Assembly (NCBI GenBank): GCA_947426455.1
Contig: CANEEC010000006.1
Span: 1 to 38,349, forward strand
DNA length: 38,349 nucleotides
From: an uncultured Clostridia bacterium
Lineage (GTDB): Bacteria; Bacillota; Clostridia; Peptostreptococcales; Anaerovoracaceae
Direction of reading: 5' to 3'
Below, in pieces: positions 25,919 to 34,582 of the stretch (its first letter is position 1; each line of letters opens with the position of its first letter). Position numbers and translations under genes: made by a program. Below the pieces are notes generated by a model. The model did no database searches. It saw only the letters and a program-made list of their open reading frames with translations, and was not told the DNA's origin.

Positions 25919-27847
25919 ATGGGAAAAACATTAGCTTATAAAATTTTAGATGCCCACCGGCTCAACGGCCAAATGATTCCCGGAACGGAAATCACCGTAA
26001 AAATCGACCAGACCCTGACCCAGGATTCCACCGGAACCATGGTCTATCTGCAGTTAGAGGCCATGGATGTGGACGCCATAAAGACGGAGCTGTCCGTCGC
26101 CTACATCGACCACAATATGCTGCAGACCGGATTTGAAAACGCCGACGATCACGCCTTCATCCAGAGCGTGGCAAGGCGTCACGGCGTTTTATTTTCCAAG
26201 CCGGGAAACGGCATCTGCCATCAGCTGCAGCTGGAGAACTTCGGCATCCCCGGAAAGACGCTCTTAGGCTCTGACAGCCACACCCCCACCGGCGGCGGGT
26301 TGGGTATGATCGCCATGGGCGCCGGCGGACTGGACGTGGCCGTGGCCATGGCCAAGGGAACCTACTCTCTCACCGTCCCCAGGGTCATCGGCGTCAGGCT
26401 TGCGGGAAAGCTGCGCCCTTGGGTTTCCGCTAAGGACGTGATTCTTTACGTATTGCAGAAGCTCACCGTCAAGGGCGGCGTGGGCAAAATCGTAGAATAC
26501 TTCGGCGAGGGCGTGAAGGAGCTGTCCGTCACCGACCGCGCCACCATCACCAACATGGGAGCGGAGCTGGGCGCCACCACCTCCCTGTTTCCCAGCGATG
26601 AAAACACCCGCCAATATCTGGCGTCCCAGGGCAGAGAGCAGGACTACGTTCCTCTGGCCGCCGACGCCGACTGCGTTTACGACGAGATATTAGAGGTGGA
26701 TTTATCTCAGCTTACGCCTCTGGCCGCCAAACCCCACAGTCCGGATAACGTGGATCGCGTATCCAACATCGGTTCCATTAAAATCGATCAGGTGGCCATC
26801 GGAAGCTGCACCAATTCCTCCTATACCGATCTGATGAAGGTGGCCGCCATCCTGAAGGGCAATCGGGTGCACGAAAACGTATCTCTGGTGATCTCTCCCG
26901 GTTCGTCCCGGATCCTGAAAAAGCTGGCGCAAAACGGCGCTTTGGCCGACATGATCGCCGCAGGCGCCCGCATCATTGAAAACGGCTGCGGTCCCTGTAT
27001 CGGCATGGGGCAATCCCCCCGTTCCGGCGGCGTATCTCTGCGTACCTTCAACCGCAACTTCAAGGGAAGAAGCGGCACCAAGGACGCTCAAGTCTATCTG
27101 GTCAGTCCGGAAACAGCGGCCATTTCCGCCATCACCGGCGTTCTCACCGACGGTATGACCTGCGGCAGGAGTCTGCCGGACATTCCGCCGGAAACCTTTG
27201 ACGCCAACGAGAACTTTCTGGTGCGCCCCGACGGCCGGGAAAAGAGTCGGATTCCCGTGGAAATGGGACCCAATATCAAGCCTTTCCCGCTGAACGAACC
27301 GCTGCCCCAACGGCTTGCGGCCACCGTTACGCTGAAAACCCAGGACAATATCACCACGGATGATATCATGCCCTCCGATTCACGGCTGTTACCCTTCCGT
27401 TCCAACGTACCCCACCTGTCCGACTACTGCTTTGAGCTGATCGACGGCAGCTTCCCCCAGCGATGCCGCCAGGCAAAGCGCTGCGCCATCGTGGGCGGCG
27501 AAAATTACGGCCAGGGCTCCAGCCGCGAACACGCAGCTCTCGTTCCGCTGTATCTCGGCGTCCGTTTCGTCTTAGCCAAGTCCTTCGCCAGAATCCACCG
27601 CTCCAATCTGATCAACAGCGGTATCCTTCCTCTGATCCTTGAAAATCCAGAGGATTACAATACATTGTCATTAAACGATGAATTGGTGATCGAAGATGCT
27701 CCCGCACAGGTTGCCGCCGGCGACCCCATCCTCGTCACCGATTCCAAAACCGGCAAGCAGTACAAGACCCTGGCCAATTTCTCGCCTTTTGAGGCCGCTA
27801 TGATTCTGGCGGGCGGCAAAATCAATTACATTAAAAAAGGAGAATAG
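25919..27847 (+). CDS. acn: Aconitate hydratase
   Basis: 642 residues from the ATG at 25919 (AAGAAAGGA 8 bases upstream); the frame from 25877 adds 14 unlikely residues. It isomerises citrate to isocitrate. The iron-sulfur cluster ligands are visible: Cys in AIGSCTNSSYTDL and the pair in ENGCGPCIGMGQSP. LLGSDSHTPTGGGLGM is the substrate region, and the swivel domain has GENYGQGSSREHAAL and RIHRSNLINSGILPL. The length and sequence fit the short aconitase seen in Clostridia and other anaerobes rather than the 900-residue AcnA. It is the first gene of acn-icd-gntR and supplies 2-oxoglutarate for glutamate. Confidence 0.95.
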   Translation: MGKTLAYKILDAHRLNGQMIPGTEITVKIDQTLTQDSTGTMVYLQLEAMDVDAIKTELSVAYIDHNMLQTGFENADDHAFIQSVARRHGVLFSKPGNGICHQLQLENFGIPGKTLLGSDSHTPTGGGLGMIAMGAGGLDVAVAMAKGTYSLTVPRVIGVRLAGKLRPWVSAKDVILYVLQKLTVKGGVGKIVEYFGEGVKELSVTDRATITNMGAELGATTSLFPSDENTRQYLASQGREQDYVPLAADADCVYDEILEVDLSQLTPLAAKPHSPDNVDRVSNIGSIKIDQVAIGSCTNSSYTDLMKVAAILKGNRVHENVSLVISPGSSRILKKLAQNGALADMIAAGARIIENGCGPCIGMGQSPRSGGVSLRTFNRNFKGRSGTKDAQVYLVSPETAAISAITGVLTDGMTCGRSLPDIPPETFDANENFLVRPDGREKSRIPVEMGPNIKPFPLNEPLPQRLAATVTLKTQDNITTDDIMPSDSRLLPFRSNVPHLSDYCFELIDGSFPQRCRQAKRCAIVGGENYGQGSSREHAALVPLYLGVRFVLAKSFARIHRSNLINSGILPLILENPEDYNTLSLNDELVIEDAPAQVAAGDPILVTDSKTGKQYKTLANFSPFEAAMILAGGKINYIKKGE

Positions 27848-27849
27848 CT

Positions 27850-28995
27850 ATGGATTACAAAAAAGCATTTGAAGACATCGTGGCGCAGCAGCTGGCGCGG
27901 ATCGAGCGCCTGAAAAACGACACCCAAGCCATCGACTATCAGGCGCTGGACACCATCGTCATCGGCGTCATCGGCGGCGACGGCATTGGACCCGCCATCA
28001 CGGTACAGGCTCATCGAGTTTTGGAAGAGCTCTTGAAAGATTCCGTAAAAGCTGGTAAAGTAACATTTAAGATCATCGACGGTCTGACCATCGAAAATCG
28101 CGCCGCCTGCGGCAAGGCCATTCCCGACGACGTACTTGCCCAGATCAAGTCCTGCCACGTTTTGCTGAAGGGTCCCACCACCACGCCCCGCAAAGGGGAT
28201 GCCTGGGGAAACATCGAAAGCGCCAACGTAGCTATGAGAAAGGCGCTGGATCTGTTTGCCAATGTACGTCCGGTGAAAATTCCAGCGGAAGGCATCGACT
28301 GGACGTTTTTCCGTGAAAACACCGAGTGTCTGTACGCCATGGGGAGTCAGGGCGTGGACATCAGCGACGACCTGGCCATCGATTTTCGCGTCATCACCGA
28401 CCCCGGGACGGAACGCATCGCCCGCCAGGCCTTTGAATACGCCAGAAACAACGGCAAGATCCGGGTTTCCATCGTCACCAAGGCCAACATCGTCAAAAAA
28501 ACCGACGGCAAGTTTTTGGAGGTCTGCAAACGGGTGGCGCAGGACTATCCTGAAATTCAGGTAGACGACTGGTACATCGACATCATGACGGCCAAGCTCA
28601 TCGATCCCAAGCGCCGGAGCCAGTTTCAGGTCTTGATTCTGCCCAACCTGTACGGCGATATCCTCACCGACGAAGCGGCGGAATTCCAGGGCGGCGTGGG
28701 AACGGCGGGAAGCGCCAACATCGGCAGCCGTTACGCTATGTTTGAGGCCATTCACGGTTCCGCGCCCCGCATGGTGGAAGAAGGACGGGAAATCTACGCC
28801 GATCCGTCCAGCATTATGCGCGCTTCGGTGATGCTGCTGTCCCACATCGGCTATCAAAAGGAAGCCGACAAACTGGCGGCGGCTTTGGACATCTGTACCG
28901 TCACGGAAAAGAAGCTGCAGATCACAGGAAATGCCGACGGAGCCACCGGCGCTCAACTGTCCGATTACATTTTAGAAACCATCAGGCGGCTGTAA
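27850..28995 (+). CDS. icd: Isocitrate dehydrogenase, NAD-type of the IDH/IMDH family
   Basis: 381 residues, starting 2 bases after the acn stop with AAAGGAG inside the acn end. GVIGGDGIGPAI opens the fold. The substrate-recognition helix reads SANVAMR, the S-x-N-x3-R pattern of isocitrate dehydrogenases rather than the E-x3-L pattern of isopropylmalate dehydrogenase. VRPVKIPAEGIDWTFFRENT contacts substrate, and NLYGDILTDEAAE carries the metal-binding Asp. GSAPRMVEEG lies in the cofactor loop; I infer NAD use from the subfamily and cannot prove it. It converts isocitrate to 2-oxoglutarate and CO2. The neighbouring aconitase makes its substrate. No citrate synthase gene lies in the window. Confidence 0.92.
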   Translation: MDYKKAFEDIVAQQLARIERLKNDTQAIDYQALDTIVIGVIGGDGIGPAITVQAHRVLEELLKDSVKAGKVTFKIIDGLTIENRAACGKAIPDDVLAQIKSCHVLLKGPTTTPRKGDAWGNIESANVAMRKALDLFANVRPVKIPAEGIDWTFFRENTECLYAMGSQGVDISDDLAIDFRVITDPGTERIARQAFEYARNNGKIRVSIVTKANIVKKTDGKFLEVCKRVAQDYPEIQVDDWYIDIMTAKLIDPKRRSQFQVLILPNLYGDILTDEAAEFQGGVGTAGSANIGSRYAMFEAIHGSAPRMVEEGREIYADPSSIMRASVMLLSHIGYQKEADKLAAALDICTVTEKKLQITGNADGATGAQLSDYILETIRRL

Positions 28996-29041
28996 TTTTG
29001 CGGCCGTTTGCCCTACGCTGTCGCAACGGAGGTTTTGCATC

Positions 29042-29704
29042 ATGTATCATCCCATAACGCCGATTCCCAACTCCGGGTCGCTATCCAACTCGCTGTTCAA
29101 TCAGCTGCGCATCGACATTTTGCAGGGAAAGCTGAAGGCCGGTGAAAAGCTGACGGAGCAGCGCATCTGCGCCGAATACGTGGTCAGTCGCACTCCCGTG
29201 AGGGAAGCCTTTCAAAAGCTGGAAAACGACGGTCTCATCGAGACCATTCCCAACCGGGGCGCCTTTGTGGTCGGCGTCAGCGACCGGGATATTGAAGATA
29301 TGTACGAACTGCGGAAGGCCTATGAAGCCATCGCTGTGCGCTGGGCGATTCAGCGCATCACCGAAGAGGAATTTCAGCAGCTTCAGGAGGCCTATGAATT
29401 CATGGAATTCTATACCATGAAAAAAGATATCGAAAAGATGCTGAATATCAACATGCAGTTTCATCAGCTGATCTATAATGCGGCTCACAACCACATGCTG
29501 CTGCATACGCTGACCAACTTTCAAATCTACACGAAACAGCGCCGCGGCACGAAAACCTACGCCGACAACTATCTGGAGGAGGTTTTAGCGGAGCATCAGG
29601 AAATCTTCCAGGCCTTTTCCGCAAAGGACGAGGAAGCCGCTGCGGCGGCCATCGTCAGGCATTTGGACAACGCCAAAAAGCGCGCCAATTTCCCGCCGAA
29701 ATAA
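29042..29704 (+). CDS. GntR-family regulator with FCD ligand domain, probable regulator of acn-icd
   Basis: 220 residues with GGAGG upstream. The N-terminal winged helix (about residues 15-78) includes LRIDILQGKLKAGEKLTEQR, YVVSRTPVREAFQKLENDGL and IPNRGAFV. The rest is an FCD all-helical domain, with DMYELRKAYEAIAV, NMQFHQLIYNAAHN and EHQEIFQAF carrying the Asp and His residues that in this family bind metal and a carboxylate ligand. It is the third gene of the operon, 46 bases after icd. The TTGTAT/ATACAA palindromes upstream of acn fit a GntR dimer, so autoregulation with a TCA acid (for example citrate) as ligand is likely. Confidence 0.9.
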   Translation: MYHPITPIPNSGSLSNSLFNQLRIDILQGKLKAGEKLTEQRICAEYVVSRTPVREAFQKLENDGLIETIPNRGAFVVGVSDRDIEDMYELRKAYEAIAVRWAIQRITEEEFQQLQEAYEFMEFYTMKKDIEKMLNINMQFHQLIYNAAHNHMLLHTLTNFQIYTKQRRGTKTYADNYLEEVLAEHQEIFQAFSAKDEEAAAAAIVRHLDNAKKRANFPPK

Positions 29705-29724
29705 TCAAATCACCGAAGTAACGC

Positions 29725-29753
29725 AAAAGGCGTCGGATTGCTCCGACGCCTTT
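29725..29753. terminator. Terminator after the GntR gene
   Basis: AAAGGCGTCGGA pairs perfectly with TCCGACGCCTTT around a 4-base loop. It can act on both strands, ending the acn operon and the converging sigma-factor cluster. A further palindrome, GTTGCCGCGGCAAC, lies at 29762-29775. Confidence 0.85.
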
Positions 29754-29805
29754 GCTGTGAGGTTGCCGCGGCAACGGCCTCGCCGGCCGTTCCTCTGCGC
29801 AGCCG

Positions 29806-29904
29806 TTAGGCCGCGCCATCCTGGATGTACTCTGATGCCGAAGCCAGCAAGGAAATTGCCAGGCTCATGACGATGAGACCCCAGATTTTTTTCTGTCGTT
29901 TCAT
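29806..29904 (-). CDS. Short peptide with signal-like N-terminus (32 residues), downstream of the ECF sigma gene
   Basis: ATG at 29904 with AAAGGAG 7 bases upstream. It starts MKRQKK (strongly basic), then IWGLIVMSLAISLLA (hydrophobic), then a signal-peptidase-like ASAS and a short polar tail EYIQDGAA. It is either a single-helix membrane peptide or a precursor that would release a peptide of about nine residues. I do not recognise the family. It is the last gene of the XRE-sigma-peptide cluster, 177 bases after the sigma stop and past that gene's own terminator, so it may have a separate promoter. Confidence 0.65.
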   Translation of the reverse strand: MKRQKKIWGLIVMSLAISLLASASEYIQDGAA

Positions 29905-30046
29905 GTGTTTCTCCTTTGTCTTTGTACTGCGATAGTTGCTGCGAATGACAGATTGGACGGGACTGCAAATCCCACCCGGAGGTTCGCGAACTCCTCATAG
30001 ATATAGATGCTGCAAACGGTCATATTTCTTCGAATTATTTTTTTCT

Positions 30047-30080
30047 TTCAAAAAACAAAAAGATTCGGGCACACCCGATC
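30047..30080 (-). terminator. Terminator of the ECF sigma gene
   Basis: On the minus strand TCGGG-TGTG-CCCGA is followed by ATCTTTTTGTTTTTTG, immediately after the sigma stop codon. Confidence 0.75.
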
Positions 30081-30081
30081 C

Positions 30082-30639
30082 TCACTTTTCTTTCCATTTA
30101 TTTTCTTTTTCAATGTAGGCGACGATTTTATTTCTGCCGCGATAGTACCTGCTGGCCACCGCTTTCGGATGCATGTCCATGATTTCCGCAATCTGTGCGA
30201 AGGTATCGCCCCGATCTGCGTGAAGCCATATGATGACGCTGGTTTCTTCATCCAGCTGGCAGAAGGCGTTTCGCAATATCTCGGCGTCACATTCGCTGAT
30301 CAGCTGATCCAATACGCTGGGAAGCGGCTCCAACAACTCCTCTGAGGATTCCTCCAAAGAAATGGTCTTTGGAAACTGCCGCTTGCGCCGTAGATAGTAC
30401 AACGCCTTATTGCGTGCGATCTTTAAAAGCCAGGCACGACTCTTTTTCGGATCCCGCAACTGATGTACCTTCCTCATGGCAGTATACATCGTCTCCTGCA
30501 TCAGGTCTTCCGCCGTCTGATGTTCTTTCACGTACCGAAGGATGATCAGATATACGTCTTTCTGATATGCCTCCAGATACGTTTCGTAGAACTCGTCGGC
30601 GTCCTGCGCGTTCCTGAAAATTAAATTGTAGATACCCAA
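30082..30639 (-). CDS. ECF-type RNA polymerase sigma factor
   Basis: 185 residues. Region 2 lies at about residues 20-90, with TAEDLMQETMYTAMRKVHQL and KSRAWLLKIARNKALYYLRR; region 4 at about 125-175, with DTFAQIAEIMDMHPKAVASR and a following YRGRNKIVAYIEKE. The start is TTG at 30639, with AGGAG 6 bases before it; no ATG exists in a suitable place. No anti-sigma factor gene is adjacent, which is unusual for the family; instead an XRE regulator precedes it (41 bases) and a short peptide gene follows. These neighbours may replace the anti-sigma factor in controlling it. Confidence 0.9.
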   Translation of the reverse strand: MGIYNLIFRNAQDADEFYETYLEAYQKDVYLIILRYVKEHQTAEDLMQETMYTAMRKVHQLRDPKKSRAWLLKIARNKALYYLRRKRQFPKTISLEESSEELLEPLPSVLDQLISECDAEILRNAFCQLDEETSVIIWLHADRGDTFAQIAEIMDMHPKAVASRYYRGRNKIVAYIEKENKWKEK

Positions 30640-30680
30640 GGGAATCTCCTGTTACATCTGCTACTGTGAATTGTCTGCGA

Positions 30681-31043
30681 TTATTCTTCTTCGGTTTGAT
30701 ATTCCCTGCGACTCTCCTGCAAAACTTTTTTCATCTGCTCTGCGCATATGAGAATCGCCTTCCTATCGGTCATGTCGCAGTCGGATAGAAGTTCTTCCAG
30801 CTCCTGGGCGAACACCACGCTGGACTCCTTCACGTTGCCGTACATCAACCTGTCCATAGGAACCTCCAGCTGATTGGCAATATCCACTACGACCTGTAAG
30901 CTGGGTTTCGTTTTCCCCCGCTCAATGTGGGAGATGTTGCTGGGCGAGGTACCGATCAGTTCCGCCAGCTGTGCCTGTTTCAGTTGTTTTATCTTTCGGA
31001 ACTTGCGGATTCTCTGTCCCAGTGTTACGTAATCGATGGCCAT
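30681..31043 (-). CDS. XRE-family regulator
   Basis: 120 residues from the ATG at 31043, chosen because GGAGG lies 8 bases upstream; two upstream in-frame ATGs lack this. The Cro/C1 helix-turn-helix spans about residues 8-62, with LKQAQLAELIGTSPSNISHI and ERGKTKPSLQVVVDIANQ. The C-terminal 55 residues are helical and acidic with no known ligand domain. It is the first gene of the XRE-sigma-peptide cluster. A 7-bp inverted repeat, 31105-31125, lies 62 bases upstream of the start and may be its operator. Confidence 0.9.
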   Translation of the reverse strand: MAIDYVTLGQRIRKFRKIKQLKQAQLAELIGTSPSNISHIERGKTKPSLQVVVDIANQLEVPMDRLMYGNVKESSVVFAQELEELLSDCDMTDRKAILICAEQMKKVLQESRREYQTEEE

Positions 31044-31104
31044 CTTACAGTCCTCCATAGTTATATGGTATTGTAAAGGAAAAAGAGTCGGCCATAAATA
31101 ATCC

Positions 31105-31125
31105 ACATATCCGAAAATGATATGT
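31105..31125. promoter_or_regulatory. Possible operator upstream of the XRE gene
   Basis: ACATATC-CGAAAAT-GATATGT has perfect 7-bp arms and a 7-base spacer. It is the only clear symmetry between the XRE gene and the next terminator. The rest, to 31234, is AT-rich and empty. Confidence 0.5.
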
Positions 31126-31234
31126 TAATCAGTTTTTTGGAAAATTTTTTCTCATATTCATCATATACTAATGTATTTTTCTTATTTTCTTATCAATTTT
31201 CGCTATTTCAGACAGACACAACGATTGTGCGAAT

Positions 31235-31266
31235 AAAAAACAGCCGAAAGGTGGTTCGACTGTTTT
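31235..31266. terminator. Terminator of the CBS-ACT gene
   Basis: AAAACAGCCGAA pairs with TTCGACTGTTTT, with one mismatch and a short loop, and is followed on the minus strand by a T run. It lies about 40 bases past the CBS gene stop. Confidence 0.75.
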
Positions 31267-31303
31267 CTGCATTTTACTGTATTCTCTTTTGAACGGGCTT
31301 TGG

Positions 31304-31951
31304 TTATCCCCGATTCTTTGCAACGCCGGAAACGGTGTATCCCCTGCTTTCGATCTCCTGTAAAATTTCTTCCACGTTGATGGAGTCCACGCGGAGAATC
31401 AGTTCCGCGGAGTTGTCCTCATCGTGACGAACGACTGCCAGGTGGATGATGTTCACGCCGTGATTGGAAATGATGGTGCACACCTCCGACAGCACGCCCT
31501 CCTTGTCCTTGGTGGAAACCACGAAGCGGGTACCCACCACACGCGCTCCCATCACGTCGATCAGCGCATCGAACAGGTCGCTTTCAGTCATGATCCCCAC
31601 CAGCTTACCGTCCTGGATAACGGGAACCGCATTGACCCGCTTGGCTCTCATTTCTACAGCGGCATCCTCGATGAGATCGTCGGGGCTCACCGCGGTAAAC
31701 TGCCGAGTCATGGCGTCCTTCACCTGAATCTTGGACAACAGATAATTGATTTCAAATACGCTTAAAGAAGTTGCTTTGGTGGGAGAAACCTTTTCGATGT
31801 CGCCGCTGGTAATCATTCCCACTACCTTCTCTCCATCCAGCACCGGAACCTTCTTCAGATTTTTTTCTCTCATCAGTCCCATCAATTCTGTAATTCCGGC
31901 GGACGCCTGAATGCAGTACGGGTTTTTCGTCATGCGATCTCTTACATACAT
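31304..31951 (-). CDS. CBS-pair protein with C-terminal ACT domain (AcuB-like)
   Basis: 215 residues from the ATG at 31951 (GGGAGG upstream); the frame to 32026 adds 25 unlikely residues. Two CBS motifs are visible: MYVRDRMTKNPYCI with KKVPVLDGEKVVGMITSGDI, and VKDAMTRQFTAVS with VNAVPVIQDGKLVGIMTESD. An ACT domain follows (VSTKDKEGVLSEVCTIISNH). CBS pairs bind adenine nucleotides and ACT domains bind amino acids, so this is probably a soluble sensor protein. AcuB of Bacillus has the same layout, but no acetoin genes are nearby and its job here is unknown. Confidence 0.9.
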   Translation of the reverse strand: MYVRDRMTKNPYCIQASAGITELMGLMREKNLKKVPVLDGEKVVGMITSGDIEKVSPTKATSLSVFEINYLLSKIQVKDAMTRQFTAVSPDDLIEDAAVEMRAKRVNAVPVIQDGKLVGIMTESDLFDALIDVMGARVVGTRFVVSTKDKEGVLSEVCTIISNHGVNIIHLAVVRHDEDNSAELILRVDSINVEEILQEIESRGYTVSGVAKNRG

Positions 31952-32066
31952 AGTTTTGCCTCCCATCCTTTCTTTCCGACCCGACAGACGATCTGCCGCG
32001 CCGTATTCAACAACAACATTATACAAATCTTTTATGCGATTTACAAGCCTTCAGAAAAGTATTTCT

Positions 32067-32837
32067 CTAAAGCGCTCCCGTCGCAAAATAATAGCTCACC
32101 GCCAGAATCTCCCGCAGATGATTCATGGGCGACAGCACCACGGAAGAGGAAGCGGCGCAGCCGCTGACGTTGCCGTAACCTGCCCTCCCGGCAAGCCGCA
32201 GCGCGCGGAAGATATGGAAATCCGACGTTACAATCACCACCGGCGAATTGACGCTTCCTCCATCGCTTACCAAAAGCGCCATGGAAAAACTGAGATTTTC
32301 CTCCGTACTGGTGGACTTGTCCTCCAACAGGATGCGATTTTCATCAATTCCCTGAGCTTTTAATTCCTGAGCAATGGCTAAAGCCTCTGAAATTCCTTCA
32401 TCTGCACCCCGGCCTCCGCTGGCGATTACCTTGCTTTGCGGATTTTCCTTCAAATACGCTGCCGCCCGGTCAATGCGCTGACGCAGTGAAAGAGACGGCA
32501 CGGTGCCGTTGACCTTCGCTCCCAGAACCAACACATAGTCCGCTGACCGCGCCGGCTCGCGCGCCATGGCCGAAAGGATCATCCCTTCGGCGATCCCGCC
32601 GAAAATCAGTCCCGCTGCAAAAAGTACCGTACAGATCCGCAGCGCTAACTTCGTTTTCCGCGAAGCGCCCGCTTTTTGATCTCTCTGCCGACGGTACAGC
32701 CGGCAGAAAAGCGCAAAGAACCCAGCCAGAGCCAGCCACAGCAGCTGTACGCCTCCCAGTCGCCCGGTACATATACAGACCACTGCATAATAGCCGGCAC
32801 AGAATATGGCCGGAACATACCCCCAATATTTTTTCAT
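32067..32837 (-). CDS. YdcF/SanA-like DUF218 membrane protein
   Basis: 256 residues from the ATG at 32837 (GGAAAGGAGAG upstream); the frame to 32972 adds 45 unlikely residues. Three N-terminal hydrophobic segments (about residues 1-90) are followed by a DUF218 domain with YVLVLGAKVNGTVPSLSLRQ, KVIASGGRGADEGISEA, EDKSTSTEENL and VTSDFHIFRAL, the signature of the family. Relatives act at the cell envelope in barrier or peptidoglycan functions, but the reaction is not settled. It is divergent from the VanZ-like gene with only about 100 bases between starts. Confidence 0.9.
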   Translation of the reverse strand: MKKYWGYVPAIFCAGYYAVVCICTGRLGGVQLLWLALAGFFALFCRLYRRQRDQKAGASRKTKLALRICTVLFAAGLIFGGIAEGMILSAMAREPARSADYVLVLGAKVNGTVPSLSLRQRIDRAAAYLKENPQSKVIASGGRGADEGISEALAIAQELKAQGIDENRILLEDKSTSTEENLSFSMALLVSDGGSVNSPVVIVTSDFHIFRALRLAGRAGYGNVSGCAASSSVVLSPMNHLREILAVSYYFATGAL

Positions 32838-32937
32838 TTGTACGCTCTCCTTTCCCAAATTTCCCTTTTCTTTTATTTTGCCATAAGGTATGATAGTGAT
32901 ACAAGAGGAAATTTGTCGAACAAAGGGGAAATGAGAC

Positions 32938-34497
32938 ATGAGATGGAATGAAGTGATACGGATGCTCGTCACCTATGGGAGCATCGCTTTCGTGACGGCT
33001 CTCGCCGTATTTTTATTTTTCTTAGTGACGCGCCGCCGGGGGAAATCACGGCGGCAACACGCCCAACGCCAGAATCAAAGAAGCGCCGTCCAAATGGCTG
33101 CCCTGGCGCTGCTGGTCGGTTACGGCCTGGCATTGCTTGCGGTAACCATGCTTTCCCGCATCGATGCGTCCTTTCACAGCCTTTCGCTGCAGCCTTTCGC
33201 CTCCTATCGCGCAGCCTGGAACACCATGTCGCTGCGCCAGTGGCAGATGATCGGCCTGAATATTTTCATGTTCGTCCCGCTGGGATTTTTGCTTCCTGTG
33301 GCCGTTCCCACTTTCCGAACACCGTGGAAAACCATGGCCGCAGGCCTTACTGCCACGCTTGCCATCGAACTGCTGCAGGCTTTCACCGGTCGAGGCATCT
33401 TTGAATTCGATGATATATTAAACAACGTCTGGGGTTGTTTTATCGGTTATTGTCTCATCACCGCCGTGAACAATCTCATCGAAGTGGTAAAATACTCCGA
33501 TGTATTTTCGGACTACGGGAAAAAGGAACGCCGGCGCCGCGTTGCGGCTGCCCTCCTTTTGTCGGCCAGCCCCCTGCTTCTCTATGGTGCGGTTCGCTTC
33601 GTCTACGACCGTCAGGAATTCGGCAATCTGGGCATGGCGGGCCAGCCGACCATCCGAGAGACCATCCGTCTGGACGAATCGTTACAAAGTGACTCTGCGG
33701 ACGGTTCCTTCCCTGGGGAAGCGTATGTCTACAGCACCTCCACCTTCACTGCAGAAGAAGCTCAGGAGCAGGCGAAAAAAGTGGCTCGAAATTCCGGTTT
33801 TCAACAGGAGATCGTCCGCAGCGACGTATATAACGACAACGCCCTGTTTTTCTTCCAAAATGACGCGGGCGAAACCCTGTCGGTATGGATGTATTACACC
33901 GGCGGACTGTACAGCGCCAGTTTTCACGACGTGCGTTATGACGAAACGGCCTACGGGGACAAAAGCGCCTATTCGCAAACGGCCGCAAAGAAACGGCTGA
34001 AGGAAGCCACAGGAGTCACCGTCCCAGACGGCGCCGACCTGGTTCCCTCCGATCAGCGGGGACGATATCTGTGGGAGGTGGATCAGACTCAAAACGGTAC
34101 CCGCGGTGGAAAGTTCGGCAGTCTCGGCCTGAGCATAAATGCCGAAGGGCAGGTTTGTTCCTTCAACAACAGCATCTACGATTTAACGACGAAAAAAAAG
34201 GTGGAGCTGCTTTCCATGGAACAGCTGCTTCAACGGCTTCGCCGCGGAAACTACACCGTAGAATCCTTTCAAAGCGTATCGGAGGATGAAATAACGGCGG
34301 AAGCCGACGCACAGGACGCTCCGGCGGATGCTGTTTCAGCGGATGACGCTTCGGCGCTCACCCGCTGCGAGCTGACCATAACCTCTGCAAAATTAACGTA
34401 TCGAGTGGATACCAAAGGATTTCTGCGACCCATGGCGCGGCTGACCGCAGTTTCCGATTACGGCAGCCAATGGCGGCTGCTGGTTTCCGCTCAATAA
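32938..34497 (+). CDS. VanZ-domain membrane protein with long extracellular C-terminal region
   Basis: 519 residues. The VanZ-like part (about residues 45-185) shows SLQPFASYR, NIFMFVPLGFLLPV and LQAFTGRGIFEFDDILNNVWG, the family's core motif. An extra N-terminal helix and a final helix (ALLLSASPLLLYGAVRFVYD) frame about six membrane segments. From about residue 225 on, the protein is extracytoplasmic and resembles two-domain PepSY/YcdB-like folds, with repeated strands such as YVYSTSTFTAEEAQEQAKKV and a low-complexity Asp/Ala stretch (about residues 453-472). VanZ proteins affect teicoplanin and lipid-linked processes. The long tail is not typical of the family. Confidence 0.88.
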   Translation: MRWNEVIRMLVTYGSIAFVTALAVFLFFLVTRRRGKSRRQHAQRQNQRSAVQMAALALLVGYGLALLAVTMLSRIDASFHSLSLQPFASYRAAWNTMSLRQWQMIGLNIFMFVPLGFLLPVAVPTFRTPWKTMAAGLTATLAIELLQAFTGRGIFEFDDILNNVWGCFIGYCLITAVNNLIEVVKYSDVFSDYGKKERRRRVAAALLLSASPLLLYGAVRFVYDRQEFGNLGMAGQPTIRETIRLDESLQSDSADGSFPGEAYVYSTSTFTAEEAQEQAKKVARNSGFQQEIVRSDVYNDNALFFFQNDAGETLSVWMYYTGGLYSASFHDVRYDETAYGDKSAYSQTAAKKRLKEATGVTVPDGADLVPSDQRGRYLWEVDQTQNGTRGGKFGSLGLSINAEGQVCSFNNSIYDLTTKKKVELLSMEQLLQRLRRGNYTVESFQSVSEDEITAEADAQDAPADAVSADDASALTRCELTITSAKLTYRVDTKGFLRPMARLTAVSDYGSQWRLLVSAQ

Positions 34498-34523
34498 GGC
34501 GGCAAGAACGAAAGGCGAAAACG

Positions 34524-34554
34524 AAAATGGCGGAATCCTCTGATTCCGCCATTT
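34524..34554. terminator. Bidirectional terminator between the VanZ-like and kinase-like genes
   Basis: AAATGGCGGAATC pairs perfectly with GATTCCGCCATTT around a 4-base loop. Confidence 0.85.
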
Positions 34555-34582
34555 GTTATGTTCTCTATGATCTTGTGCCGTT

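Noticed and set aside
27826..28956. Long minus-strand open frame opposite icd
   Set aside because: Antisense shadow of a clear isocitrate dehydrogenase; no independent ribosome binding site or motif.
29905..30046. ECF-type promoter (GAAC ... CGTC) for the 32-residue peptide gene
   Set aside because: GCGAAC and CGTC are present but 22 bases apart, longer than the usual 16-17 base spacing; the GTTCGCGAAC palindrome at 29982-29991 is noted only.
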